Source: a virus. From it: DNA of 41,731 nucleotides. Below are positions 1 to 6,597 of this stretch, one piece after another (position 1 is the first letter of the stretch; every line of letters begins with the position of its first letter). Below the pieces are notes generated by a model that was not told where the DNA came from, ran no database searches, and saw only the letters and a program-made list of their open reading frames with translations. Location: positions 1 through 41,731 of the IMG/VR virus record IMGVR_UViG_3300032296_000148; one strand, 5' to 3'. The position numbers were made by a program, and so were the translations under genes.

Positions 1-21
1 AAGGAGAAGAACAGTGGATGA
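1..21 (+). CDS. 3' end of an upstream small phage gene (partial)
   Basis: The first seven codons read K-E-K-N-S-G-stop in frame 1. Three genes further down end in the same KEKN peptide (at 1015, 1242 and 1438), so this is very probably the tail of a related small gene that starts outside the window. Its AAGGAG codons (1-6) also serve as the ribosome binding site of the next gene, which starts at 14. Function unknown. Confidence 0.6.
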   Translation, partial: KEKNSG

Positions 22-331
22 GGATAAAGCAGAAGTAATGCCAAATATAGATTACATATATTCGGCTGTGATAGCGGACAGTGAGGCACTGGAAGAGGCA
101 AAGATGACGTTGGAGATCATTAAGAAAACTGATCCGGGCGTTTACGATGAAATGATTAACGACACGCTATCGATGATTCGCAAAGCACTGAGCAGTTCTA
201 TCCTTAGTGTTGTCGATAGGATGGTTAAAGTAGAGGTAGAAGCGGAGCGCGAGGCGTGTGCTGTCATTGCGTTCAATGCAAAGACTTATCTGGAAGCAGC
301 CGCAGCTATCCGCGAGAGAGGTGCGCCATGA
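14..331 (+). CDS. small conserved phage protein, unknown function
   Basis: This 105-residue acidic, helical protein starts at GTG (14) with AAGGAG at 1-6, a good spacing, and overlaps the stop of the preceding gene. Its C-terminal half has the pattern E-A-E-R-E-A-C-A followed by A-A-A-A-I-R-E-R-G. I recognise this ending from many small accessory phage proteins of unknown role. No signal peptide, membrane segment or catalytic motif is visible. It ends in an ATGA overlap with the next gene, so the two are probably translationally coupled. The role is unknown; an early accessory function is only inferred from position. Confidence 0.75.
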   Translation: MDEDKAEVMPNIDYIYSAVIADSEALEEAKMTLEIIKKTDPGVYDEMINDTLSMIRKALSSSILSVVDRMVKVEVEAEREACAVIAFNAKTYLEAAAAIRERGAP

Positions 332-543
332 ACAATCAAAACGTAATCGCACTACCCGCATCAACAAGCTACACACCAGAACAGGCGTTGCAGTCTGCTT
401 TGAACGAGTCGCTTACTGATGTATTGATTATTGGGTACGACAATGAGGGTGAGTTAGTTATACGCTCATCAAAAATGAGTCGCATGGATGCCTTGTGGAT
501 GACAGAGAAGGCGAAAGAGTGGGCGTTGCGGGGTGGGCTATGA
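328..543 (+). CDS. small hypothetical phage protein
   Basis: This 71-residue protein starts at ATG 328, overlapping the previous stop by ATGA. A longer reading back to 256 is possible but would run deep into the previous gene. The middle (D-V-L-I-I-G-Y-D-N-E-G-E-L-V-I-R-S-S) looks like a beta hairpin, and the rest (residues 50-70) is helical with the pattern D-A-L-W-M-T-E-K-A. That arrangement is common in tiny phage proteins of unknown function that sit beside replication genes. No catalytic residues can be assigned. It overlaps the next gene at 540-543. Confidence 0.7.
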   Translation: MNNQNVIALPASTSYTPEQALQSALNESLTDVLIIGYDNEGELVIRSSKMSRMDALWMTEKAKEWALRGGL

Positions 544-806
544 AACCTGTAGCGTGGATAAAAATACGCGAGTTGTCGTACATGAAAGCCGTAGCAGAAC
601 ATGGCAAAGACGACTGGCAGACTAATCTTGGCTTAAAGCCTGAGCCTGATGACGAGGGCTTGTACACAGAAACGCAGGTGCAGCGGATGATTGAGTTGCT
701 TGAACGCTGCGAGAACGAAATGCGCTACGCCGGATGGACAGAGGTTGAGTCCGACAACCCAGCGCGTAATGAGGTATACGAAGAGGTGAAGGAGTTTTTG
801 AAATGA
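540..806 (+). CDS. small hypothetical phage protein
   Basis: This 88-residue protein starts at ATG 540 in an ATGA overlap with the gene before it. The sequence is hydrophilic, rich in Glu and aromatic residues, with a central Y-T-E-T-Q-V-Q-R-M-I-E-L-L-E-R helix and an acidic C-terminus. It has no transmembrane segment or cysteine cluster. I do not recognise a family. It is one of a run of overlapping tiny genes that probably share one transcript. It ends in an ATGA overlap with the next start at 803. Confidence 0.7.
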   Translation: MKPVAWIKIRELSYMKAVAEHGKDDWQTNLGLKPEPDDEGLYTETQVQRMIELLERCENEMRYAGWTEVESDNPARNEVYEEVKEFLK

Positions 807-1015
807 CTGACGCTCTGCTAATGGACATGGTCTATGTAGGCTGCGGCGTCATATTTGGGTTAATCGTTCGCAAGTTTGTCGTGACGTACTGTAAACGTCC
901 GTGGGTGGGGCTGACGGATGAGGAGGTAAAGGATATTGTGTGGAACCTACCATACGAACCCAGCCAAGAACATATCCGAGCCATCGAAGCCAAGCTGAAG
1001 GAGAAAAACACATGA
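803..1015 (+). CDS. small membrane protein with W-x-GLT-x-EE C-terminal module
   Basis: This 70-residue protein has one hydrophobic segment at about residues 5-24 (V-Y-V-G-C-G-V-I-F-G-L-I-V), then a basic stretch, then a C-terminal module starting W-V-G-L-T-D-E-E and ending E-A-K-L-K-E-K-N-T. The same module occurs in the next gene on a different N-terminus. From general phage knowledge, W-x-GLT-x-EE followed by EAKLKEKN is common in small accessory phage proteins of unknown function. The N-terminus suggests anchoring in the inner membrane. The codons for KEKN (998-1009) contain the AAGGAG that serves the next start. Confidence 0.75.
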   Translation: MTDALLMDMVYVGCGVIFGLIVRKFVVTYCKRPWVGLTDEEVKDIVWNLPYEPSQEHIRAIEAKLKEKNT

Positions 1016-1242
1016 ACCTACGAGAAGCAGTAGCTAATCTCATCAAGGTCAAAGGCCGACACAACACCGAGATTGCGTATCAAAAGTTGATCGAGGCGTT
1101 TGATGCAGATGAACCAGAGCAGCGCGAATGGAAAGGGTTGACCAAAGAAGAAGCTAGAGAACTTTGTGTAGCGAATGTACCGTATGTTGTAGATATGGTG
1201 GCTGCACTGGAGGCAAGGCTGAAGGAGAAGAACAATGGTTGA
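1012..1242 (+). CDS. small soluble phage protein with W-x-GLT-x-EE module
   Basis: This 76-residue protein starts at ATG 1012, inside the stop of the gene before it, with AAGGAG at 998-1003. Its N-terminal half is a soluble helix (A-V-A-N-L-I-K-V-K-G-R-H). Its C-terminal half repeats the module of the preceding gene: W-K-G-L-T-K-E-E, then about 25 residues later E-A-R-L-K-E-K-N. A longer reading back to 940 would overlap the upstream gene by 75 bases and lacks a good binding site, so I reject it. Function unknown; the pair looks like a duplication followed by N-terminal replacement. Confidence 0.75.
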   Translation: MNLREAVANLIKVKGRHNTEIAYQKLIEAFDADEPEQREWKGLTKEEARELCVANVPYVVDMVAALEARLKEKNNG

Positions 1243-1438
1243 CAGCAAACGAGTATGTCCACCTTGTGATGGCGAATGTAAACAAGGCAGAGATTGCCCC
1301 GCAGATGAACTAAAAATGTTTGTCATCGAGAAACTTGTACAAATCGCTTCTGACACAGGCATTTCACCAGAACCTAAAATAAAAGCTTTAGGTTTATTAA
1401 ATCAAATAGCGGCAGAACTAAAGGAGAAAAATACGTGA
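1235..1438 (+). CDS. small Cys-rich (putative zinc-binding) phage protein
   Basis: This 67-residue protein starts at ATG 1235, and its AAGGAG site (1222-1227) lies within the previous gene. Four cysteines near the N-terminus (C8, C11, C15, C21, in C-P-P-C-D-G-E-C-K-Q-G-R-D-C-P) could bind a metal. The Q-G-R-D-C-P string is frequent in small phage proteins. The C-terminal half is an amphipathic helix ending A-A-E-L-K-E-K-N-T, the shared ending of this gene cluster. The molecular role is unknown; zinc binding is inferred from cysteine spacing only. Confidence 0.7.
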   Translation: MVDSKRVCPPCDGECKQGRDCPADELKMFVIEKLVQIASDTGISPEPKIKALGLLNQIAAELKEKNT

Positions 1439-1638
1439 TCGTAGAAACAATCAACTACAAAGCTATCTGGGCATGGGTCAATGCAGTATGGGCGAAGTCC
1501 ATGATTGCTATTGTGCTGTTTGTTATCGGTATCTGGATCGGTGGTGTTATGGCTGAAGGCCGGATCGTATCGGACTGCAAGTTTGCCGGTGCGTTCCGCG
1601 CTGACATCCAAGCGTTTACTTGCCAACGAAGGATTTAA
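1435..1638 (+). CDS. small inner-membrane protein
   Basis: This 67-residue protein starts at GTG 1435, overlapping the previous stop as GTGA, with AAGGAG at 1421-1426. One clear membrane span lies at about residues 21-40 (S-M-I-A-I-V-L-F-V-I-G-I-W-I-G-G-V-M), followed by a short C-terminal region with two cysteines (C48 and C63) that could sit in the periplasm. No family is recognised. Small membrane proteins at this position in phage genomes often have unknown host-takeover or exclusion roles, but nothing in the sequence decides that here. Confidence 0.7.
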   Translation: MIVETINYKAIWAWVNAVWAKSMIAIVLFVIGIWIGGVMAEGRIVSDCKFAGAFRADIQAFTCQRRI

Positions 1639-1641
1639 CCT

Positions 1642-2304
1642 ATGAACCTACGCTGGTCACACTCTGCGCTGAAAGACTTCGAGGGCTGCGCTCGTCGCTA
1701 CCACGTGGTCAAGGTGCTGAAGAAGTACCCGTTCCCTGACACCGAGCAGATACGCTACGGTACACAGTTCCATGAAGCCGCTGAGTTCTACGTCAAAGAT
1801 GGCACGCCGCTGCCCGAGCAGTTTATGTATGCCAAGGACGTACTGGATGCACTGAAAGCCAAGCCCGGTCGCAAGCTGTGCGAGTTCGAGATGGCGCTTC
1901 GTGAGGACTTGTCACCGTGTGCATGGAACGCTGAAGACGCATGGGTGCGCGGCGTGGCTGACTTGCTCATAGTGAATGATGACAACCTAACGGCGCATGT
2001 CATTGACTACAAGACCGGCAATAACAAGTATCCCGACCGAGATCAGCTAGTGTTGATGTCGCTGATGGTGTTCGCCCACTTCCCACATATTCGTAACGTG
2101 AAGTCGGCGCTGTTGTTTGTAGTAAAGAACGACATGGTCAGGCAGGCTATGTCGCGTGAAGAAGCTGACGCACATTGGTGGAAGTACAGAGAGCGCATCG
2201 CTCGACTGGCTGCATGCCACGCTAACAATGTGTGGAACCCGACACAGACCCCGCTATGCAACTGGTGCGCGGTCAAGGAATGTGAATTCAACCCAAAACA
2301 TTGA
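1642..2304 (+). CDS. PD-(D/E)XK nuclease, Cas4/RecB-like
   Basis: This 220-residue protein starts at ATG 1642 with AAGGATT upstream. The nuclease core is visible: F-H-E (H44-E45), G-V-A-D (D107), and I-D-Y-K-T-G (D122 and K124) followed by Q135. These are the metal-binding and catalytic residues of the RecB/Cas4 class. One cysteine near the start (C16, in F-E-G-C-A-R-R-Y) and a cluster near the end (C206, C209, C214) match the four-cysteine iron-sulfur arrangement of Cas4 and AddB. It probably trims DNA ends during phage recombination or replication, working with the helicase and SSB-like genes downstream. There is no CRISPR array or other cas gene, so a CRISPR role is not supported. Confidence 0.85.
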   Translation: MNLRWSHSALKDFEGCARRYHVVKVLKKYPFPDTEQIRYGTQFHEAAEFYVKDGTPLPEQFMYAKDVLDALKAKPGRKLCEFEMALREDLSPCAWNAEDAWVRGVADLLIVNDDNLTAHVIDYKTGNNKYPDRDQLVLMSLMVFAHFPHIRNVKSALLFVVKNDMVRQAMSREEADAHWWKYRERIARLAACHANNVWNPTQTPLCNWCAVKECEFNPKH

Positions 2305-2312
2305 GGTGCACC

Positions 2313-2576
2313 ATGACACAGACAAATGGCAAGCGTGACTACAAACACGCATACAAGTTACAGAAACAAACGGGTGAGACTGAAGATCAACTTGAAAGAC
2401 AACGTGCAAGGAGAATGTATGACCGAAAGAAAATTGATAGAACCGGCAAGGATATTGACCACATCAAACCAATCCGCGCTGGAGGAACAACAACAAACGG
2501 CAACACGCGTCTTAGAAGTAGGAGTGCCAACCAGTCTGATAACGGGAAAAACAAGACTGCAAGGAAGCGCGATTAG
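2313..2576 (+). CDS. HNH-like endonuclease domain protein
   Basis: This 87-residue very basic protein starts at ATG 2313 with GAGGTG just upstream. Its second half reads G-K-D-I-D-H-I-K-P, then G-G-T-T-T-N-G-N-T-R-L, then S-A-N-Q-S-D-N. This is the beta-beta-alpha metal motif of HNH nucleases (D49-H50, N64, N73). No zinc-binding cysteines are present, as in many minimal phage HNH proteins. It may nick or cut DNA during packaging, recombination or mobility; the target is unknown. It is unusual that a second gene with its own ribosome binding site begins inside it at 2419 in another frame. Confidence 0.75.
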   Translation: MTQTNGKRDYKHAYKLQKQTGETEDQLERQRARRMYDRKKIDRTGKDIDHIKPIRAGGTTTNGNTRLRSRSANQSDNGKNKTARKRD

Positions 2577-2796
2577 TGGCAGACCTCGATACGATATTGA
2601 TCGTGCAGAAATACCGCCGAGAGTTTTACGCGACTTGTGGATTACAAAGTTTGGCGCAGGTTGGGTGGATGCAGTTGATGTAGATAACGACTACGAAGCT
2701 GTGAAACAACAGTTGTGGTACGCGGGTATGTTGGAGAAGTTATATCGTCCGGACATCGGACGCGAAACATGGAGAGTATTCGATGCAAATACTTGA
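2419..2796 (+). CDS. hypothetical protein overlapping the HNH gene out of frame
   Basis: The 125-residue product starts at ATG 2419, with a full AAGGAG at 2408-2413 five bases upstream. It therefore overlaps the HNH gene by 158 bases in another frame. The N-terminal 50 residues, inside the overlap, are low complexity. The conserved-looking part follows (R-P-R-Y-D-I-D-R-A-E-I-P-P, then K-F-G-A-G-W-V-D, then Y-A-G-M-L-E-K-L-Y), a small folded domain with no known motif. The stop overlaps the helicase start by 14 bases. A shorter form from GTG 2523 cannot be excluded. Function unknown; the position suggests a replication-related accessory role. Confidence 0.7.
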   Translation: MTERKLIEPARILTTSNQSALEEQQQTATRVLEVGVPTSLITGKTRLQGSAISGRPRYDIDRAEIPPRVLRDLWITKFGAGWVDAVDVDNDYEAVKQQLWYAGMLEKLYRPDIGRETWRVFDANT

Positions 2797-4360
2797 GAAC
2801 AAAGCGCTCGTGCTACGTACACGAACGCCGGAGAAGTACAGAATCATTCCTAAGAGTCGAGTAATCAATACACACTCGAACGGTATTCACGAAGTCGCTG
2901 TTCACTGGGGGCTGGATGAAGTACGTGTACTCAAAAATCTTGGCGTCAAAAATGTCCCGTCTCCGATTACTCGCCGGTATGACTGGCCGGGGCGGTTTAA
3001 GCCTATGTCACATCAGGTTGAAACGTCGGCGTTCCTCACCATGCACCGCAAGGCGTTTGTTTTCTCTGAGCCGGGTACGGGCAAGACTCTCTCGGCGTTA
3101 TGGGCTGCTGACTACCTTATGGCGCGTGGGGAGGTTCGGCGGTGTTTGATTCTCTGCCCGCTGTCGATTATGCACAGCGCGTGGATGCAGGACTTGGGCA
3201 ACAGCATCATTCATCGGTCAGCAATCGTTGCCCACCATAGCCAAGCGTCGCGTCGTATCGAGATGGTGCAGGGTGACTACGAGTTCGTGATCATGAACTA
3301 CGATGGTTTGAACCTGACCGCGCAGGAGATCATCGCTGACGGCAGGTTTGATCTGGTGATTGTTGATGAAGCCAACGCTTACAAGAACGTGTCAACAAAA
3401 CGCTGGAAGGCGCTGTACTCAATACTGAAGTCCAACACAATACTCTGGATGATGACGGGTACACCGGCATCACAGTCACCCCTCGACGCGTATGGCCTGT
3501 CGAAGCTAGTCAACCCGGACGGCGTGCCGAAGTTCTACACAGCGTGGCGCGACAAGGTGATGAACAAGGTGTCGCAGTTCAGGTGGCTGGCTAAAGCCGA
3601 TGCGCCGCAGAAAGTATTTGATGCACTGCAACCAGCGATACGGTTCACCAAAGAGCAGTGCCTAGACTTACCACCAGTTATTACCGTAACGCGTGAGGTG
3701 CCGTTAACACCACAGCAGGCCAAGTACTACATGCTGTTAAAGGAACGCATGGTGATGCAGGCAGCAGGCGAAACAATCACGGCAGTCAACGCAGCGGCAT
3801 CGGTCAACAAGCTGCTACAGATCAGCGCCGGGGCATCCTACACGGACATGCAGGAGGTAGTGGAGTTCGACTGCTCGCCACGCTTGAATGTGTTGATGGA
3901 GGTGCTGGAGGAGACCGAGCGCAAGGTGCTGGTGTTCGCGCCGTTTCGCCACAGTATTGACACCATTACAACCTTTCTCAAGAAGAACAACATTGCCTGC
4001 GAGGAAATACATGGCGACGTTACTGCCACGAAACGTACTGCGATATTCAAGCGTTTCCAAACAGAGAACGAACCGCGTGTGCTGGTCATACAGCCTCAAT
4101 CAGCAGCGCATGGTGTCACGCTCACCGCAGCAGACACCGTTGTGTTCTGGGGTCCTGTGATGAGTGTGGAGACCTACATTCAATGCTGCGCTCGCACAGA
4201 CCGTAAGGGGCAGACTTCTGACAAAGTTACTGTGGTGCACATTCAGGGTAGCCCGATTGAAAAGAAGATGTTTGCACAATTGGCAAATCGTGTTGATGAC
4301 CATTCATTACTGATCAAATTGTATGAGGAGGAGCTTGCAAGCGACAAAAAGCGGAAGTAA
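2783..4360 (+). CDS. SNF2/superfamily 2 DNA helicase-translocase
   Basis: This 525-residue ATP-dependent DNA translocase has two RecA-like lobes. Walker A is S-E-P-G-T-G-K-T (95-102) and the DEAD-box equivalent is V-D-E-A-N (194-198). Motif III is T-G-T-P-A-S (225-230), and motif VI in the C-terminal lobe is Q-C-C-A-R-T-D-R-K-G-Q (467-477), with arginine fingers. The R-x-D-R-x-G-Q form is typical of the SNF2/UvsW-like group. A probable role is remodelling forks or branched recombination intermediates, as UvsW does in T4; this is inferred from family. It starts at ATG 2783 within the end of the preceding gene and lies between the nuclease and the SSB-like gene, which supports a replication/recombination operon. 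Confidence 0.9.
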   Translation: MQILENKALVLRTRTPEKYRIIPKSRVINTHSNGIHEVAVHWGLDEVRVLKNLGVKNVPSPITRRYDWPGRFKPMSHQVETSAFLTMHRKAFVFSEPGTGKTLSALWAADYLMARGEVRRCLILCPLSIMHSAWMQDLGNSIIHRSAIVAHHSQASRRIEMVQGDYEFVIMNYDGLNLTAQEIIADGRFDLVIVDEANAYKNVSTKRWKALYSILKSNTILWMMTGTPASQSPLDAYGLSKLVNPDGVPKFYTAWRDKVMNKVSQFRWLAKADAPQKVFDALQPAIRFTKEQCLDLPPVITVTREVPLTPQQAKYYMLLKERMVMQAAGETITAVNAAASVNKLLQISAGASYTDMQEVVEFDCSPRLNVLMEVLEETERKVLVFAPFRHSIDTITTFLKKNNIACEEIHGDVTATKRTAIFKRFQTENEPRVLVIQPQSAAHGVTLTAADTVVFWGPVMSVETYIQCCARTDRKGQTSDKVTVVHIQGSPIEKKMFAQLANRVDDHSLLIKLYEEELASDKKRK

Positions 4361-4398
4361 AATGTTTGACATAGCAGTACATAACAAAGGAGAAGTAT

Positions 4399-4800
4399 AT
4401 GACTGAGCAAATACCTTTGGCTCGGCTTGCGAAGATGTATCTGAAGATGCGGGAACGCATACAAGAACTGACGCAAGAATACGAGACACAGATCGAAGCC
4501 ATCAAAGCGCAGCAGCATGAAGTCAAGATGGCGATGAAAGAACAGATGATGAGCAACGGGCAGAAGTCGGCTCGTACTGATAACGGTACCGTGATACTGA
4601 GTGTGAAGACACGTTACTCGACGCAGGACTGGGCTTCCTTCAAGGAGTTCATCGTCAAGCATGATGCTGTGGATTTGTTGGAGAAGCGCATCGCGCAGAC
4701 CAACATGGCGCAGTTTTTGGAACAGAACCCCGGTCTCGTACCGCCGGGATTGAACTCTGACATGGAGTATGACGTTTCGGTACGCAGACCAACTAAGTGA
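4399..4800 (+). CDS. conserved phage coiled-coil protein beside the SSB-like gene
   Basis: This 133-residue protein starts at ATG 4399 with AAGGAG at 4387-4392. Residues 8-50 form an amphipathic helix or coiled coil (L-A-K-M-Y-L-K-M-R-E-R-I-Q-E-L). A compact domain follows with T-V-I-L-S-V-K-T-R-Y and D-W-A-S-F-K-E-F-I, and the end is P-G-L-V-P-P-G-L-N-S. I recognise this arrangement, especially the P-P-G-L-N motif, as a conserved phage family often located beside SSB or recombination genes, but I know no proven function. It ends 7 bases before the SSB-like gene, so the two are probably co-translated and may act together on DNA. Confidence 0.75.
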   Translation: MTEQIPLARLAKMYLKMRERIQELTQEYETQIEAIKAQQHEVKMAMKEQMMSNGQKSARTDNGTVILSVKTRYSTQDWASFKEFIVKHDAVDLLEKRIAQTNMAQFLEQNPGLVPPGLNSDMEYDVSVRRPTK

Positions 4801-4807
4801 GGACACA

Positions 4808-5719
4808 ATGAATAGCATCGTTGAATTCAACGCATCACAAGTACCTTCGTTTGTTAAGAAGGGTGAAGTATCAGCAATCGCCAAGTCGCTCATGGGTGGT
4901 GGTGGCGGTGGTGGCAAGCGCATCTCCATTCGTGGTGGTGTGTTCCGTCTGGTCTCTGACGGCAAGGAAGTGGCATCGATTGAAGATCGTCACCTCGATG
5001 TCGTGGTGGTCAACGCAGCGCCGAAGATCAGCCGTATCTTTTACGCTGGCAAGTATGACGGTGACAACCCTTCAGCACCCGACTGCTGGTCTGCTAACGG
5101 TGAAACCCCTGACCCGACTGCTGGCAGCAAGCAATCAGCAACATGTGCTTCGTGCCCACAGAACATCGCAGGTTCAGGCGAAGGTAGTTCACGTGCTTGC
5201 CGTTACCAACAACGTCTTGCTGTAGCACTGGCGAATGATGTGGGTGGTGATGTCATGCAGTTAACGCTGCCTGCACAGTCGATCTTCGGTAAAGAAGAAG
5301 GCGATAACCGTCCGCTGCAAGCGTATGCACGTTTCTTGGCTGCACAAAACGCAAGCCCTGATCAGGTTGTCACACGCCTGAAGTTCGACACCAAAGCCGC
5401 TGTGCCAAAGCTGTTCTTCAAAGCGATGCGCTGGCTGACCGAAGACGAGTACGAGACTGTACAAGCACAAGGTCAAACACAGGCAGCAACAAACGCCATC
5501 ACGATGACTGTTGCACAGACAGACAAAGTACCTGCTGCGCCTGCCGAGCCTATCGCTGGTACTGCACCGAAGGCTGCGAAGAAAGCCAAGCCTGTCGTGG
5601 TTGACGATGAAGCTGAAGAGCCGACCAAGCGCGAAGAGAAAGAAGTCGGTTCAGCGGTGCCAAAGAAAGGCGGCAACCTCGCCAGCATCGTTGATCAGTG
5701 GGACGACACCGACGACTAA
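4808..5719 (+). CDS. putative single-stranded DNA-binding protein
   Basis: The 303-residue product starts at ATG 4808 (GAGG at 4799-4802); a start at 4769 would overlap the previous gene. Residues 30-36 are seven glycines. The body (about 37-215) is predicted beta-rich, with four cysteines (C93, C113, C116, C131) suited to a zinc site. A long Ala/Pro/Lys/Glu linker (about 235-290) leads to an acidic tip D-Q-W-D-D-T-D-D, the hallmark of SSBs, which recruit partners through this tail. I infer that it coats single-stranded DNA during replication and recombination. The fold assignment needs structure prediction; another recombination mediator is the main alternative. Confidence 0.7.
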   Translation: MNSIVEFNASQVPSFVKKGEVSAIAKSLMGGGGGGGKRISIRGGVFRLVSDGKEVASIEDRHLDVVVVNAAPKISRIFYAGKYDGDNPSAPDCWSANGETPDPTAGSKQSATCASCPQNIAGSGEGSSRACRYQQRLAVALANDVGGDVMQLTLPAQSIFGKEEGDNRPLQAYARFLAAQNASPDQVVTRLKFDTKAAVPKLFFKAMRWLTEDEYETVQAQGQTQAATNAITMTVAQTDKVPAAPAEPIAGTAPKAAKKAKPVVVDDEAEEPTKREEKEVGSAVPKKGGNLASIVDQWDDTDD

Positions 5720-5905
5720 GTTCATGGGGGAAAGCGGATGGTGTGGTGGTGTTCCTGAATTCCACATTTACTACACTGCAGCGAGTACCCCACCCCTTAA
5801 AGCCCAGCGGGAGGTGGCGCTAATAACACCCGCAGTGGGGGCCGGGGGTCCTTTTCGGTTGTAGCTCCATACTTCGGTGACCCCACACTTTTATAGGAGA
5901 AAGAA
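5720..5905 (+). other. non-coding leader with complementary GC-rich segments (possible structured RNA)
   Basis: These 186 bases between the SSB-like gene and the wHTH gene hold no convincing ORF. CCCCAC (5788-5793) can pair with GTGGGG (5835-5840), enclosing a second stem GCGGG (5807-5811) with CCCGC (5829-5833). The same GTGGGG can instead pair with CCCCAC at 5881-5886, and GGGGTC (5845-5850) with GACCCC (5879-5884). These alternatives exclude each other, as in attenuators. A promoter could also lie here, but I see no convincing -35/-10 pair. The ribosome binding site of the next gene (AGGAG, 5896-5900) follows directly. Confidence 0.4.
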
Positions 5906-6160
5906 ATGTTTGATGGCAAAACATACGACCCAGAACGCGACAAAGAAAGATTAAAAACGCAACTGTTTAACGTGTGGCGCTTAATGCGGGATGGGCGTTG
6001 GCGGACACTAGAACAAATCTCTGAACGTGTCTGCTGCCCCGAAGCAAGTGTCAGCGCCAGACTACGTGACTTTAGGAAGAAAAAGTTTGGAGGGCACACC
6101 GTTGAACGCGAGTATGTTCGCAGGGGTCTTTTCAAATACCGTGTCATACCAAACGAATAA
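5906..6160 (+). CDS. winged-helix DNA-binding protein
   Basis: This 84-residue protein starts at ATG 5906 with AGGAG at 5896-5900. It reads D-G-R-W-R-T-L-E-Q-I-S-E, then P-E-A-S-V-S-A-R-L-R-D-F-R-K, then G-G-H-T-V-E-R-E-Y. This is a compact winged helix: helix, turn, recognition helix (S-V-S-A-R-L-R-D) and a wing. I have seen this family often in phage early regions. It probably binds DNA and regulates transcription or licenses replication; the target is unknown. The complementary segments just upstream make leader control of this gene a possibility. Confidence 0.75.
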   Translation: MFDGKTYDPERDKERLKTQLFNVWRLMRDGRWRTLEQISERVCCPEASVSARLRDFRKKKFGGHTVEREYVRRGLFKYRVIPNE

Positions 6161-6163
6161 ATT

Positions 6164-6442
6164 ATGGCCTACTCTGAAAACATTCGATTCGAGGTTGCGA
6201 AAGCACCCAAGACCATTGGCAACCAGCTTGGGCGATGGGCAATACATCTGGATTTTCCGGTGATAAAGATTGCACAAGCTACTGGCGCTACACGCCAGAC
6301 GGTTTACAACTGGTTCAAAGGCGGCGAGGTTCTACAGGCGTACAAGAACAACGTCAACACACTCATAACAATCCTGCAGTCCTCACCGACTGCTGAAGAA
6401 GCTTGGAGAAAGACATGCAAAACATTCGACCTTCGTCCTTGA
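6164..6442 (+). CDS. helix-turn-helix DNA-binding protein
   Basis: This 92-residue protein starts at ATG 6164, three bases after the previous stop, with no clear Shine-Dalgarno, so coupled translation is likely. The HTH is at about residues 31-52: V-I-K-I-A-Q-A-T-G-A-T-R-Q-T-V-Y-N-W-F, where A-T-R-Q-T-V-Y-N-W is the recognition helix, close to XRE/Cro proteins. It is probably a transcriptional regulator of the phage, or an adaptor for the primase-helicase downstream. No dimerisation or effector domain is visible. Two consecutive DNA-binding genes suggest a small regulatory step before the primase gene. Confidence 0.7.
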   Translation: MAYSENIRFEVAKAPKTIGNQLGRWAIHLDFPVIKIAQATGATRQTVYNWFKGGEVLQAYKNNVNTLITILQSSPTAEEAWRKTCKTFDLRP

Positions 6443-6579
6443 CCGACAAAGAGTTGTTTCATTACGCCGGTCAAATGGTGGATGAAGACAAACCTGTGCC
6501 GCCTGAGTGGATACAAGAAATGGTTCGCCGCTTTTTCTCCGGCAAACTTCAAGTGCCTACGCCGCGCTTCCAAGACTGA
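6415..6579 (+). CDS. small hypothetical phage protein, 54 residues
   Basis: This short gene starts at ATG 6415 with GGAGA at 6405-6409 and overlaps the HTH gene by 28 bases. The product begins M-Q-N-I-R-P and continues S-L-T-D-K-E-L-F-H-Y-A, then V-P-P-E-W-I-Q-E-M-V-R-R-F. Tiny proteins with a TDxEL...PxEWxxEL/M..RF layout are widespread in phages; none has a known function to my knowledge. The good ribosome binding site and tight fit (18 bases before the primase start) support a real gene. Confidence 0.65.
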   Translation: MQNIRPSSLTDKELFHYAGQMVDEDKPVPPEWIQEMVRRFFSGKLQVPTPRFQD

Positions 6580-6597
6580 TCACCCAAGGAGAGTACC

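Noticed and set aside
1642-2304. Cas4-like gene read as evidence of a phage CRISPR system
   Set aside because: The motif set fits the wider RecB/PD-(D/E)XK family of phage recombination nucleases; no array, no other cas genes.
4243-4965. 240-codon open frame on the minus strand opposite the helicase end, the coiled-coil gene and the SSB-like gene
   Set aside because: It is antisense to three well-supported plus-strand genes, has low-complexity Pro and Ser stretches (opposite the Gly codons) and no ribosome binding site.
5724-5864. 46-codon open frame (begins M-G-E-S-G-W-C-G-G) in the leader before the wHTH gene
   Set aside because: No Shine-Dalgarno before the ATG and no recognised motif; the stretch is better explained by GC-rich complementary segments. 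It cannot be fully excluded.
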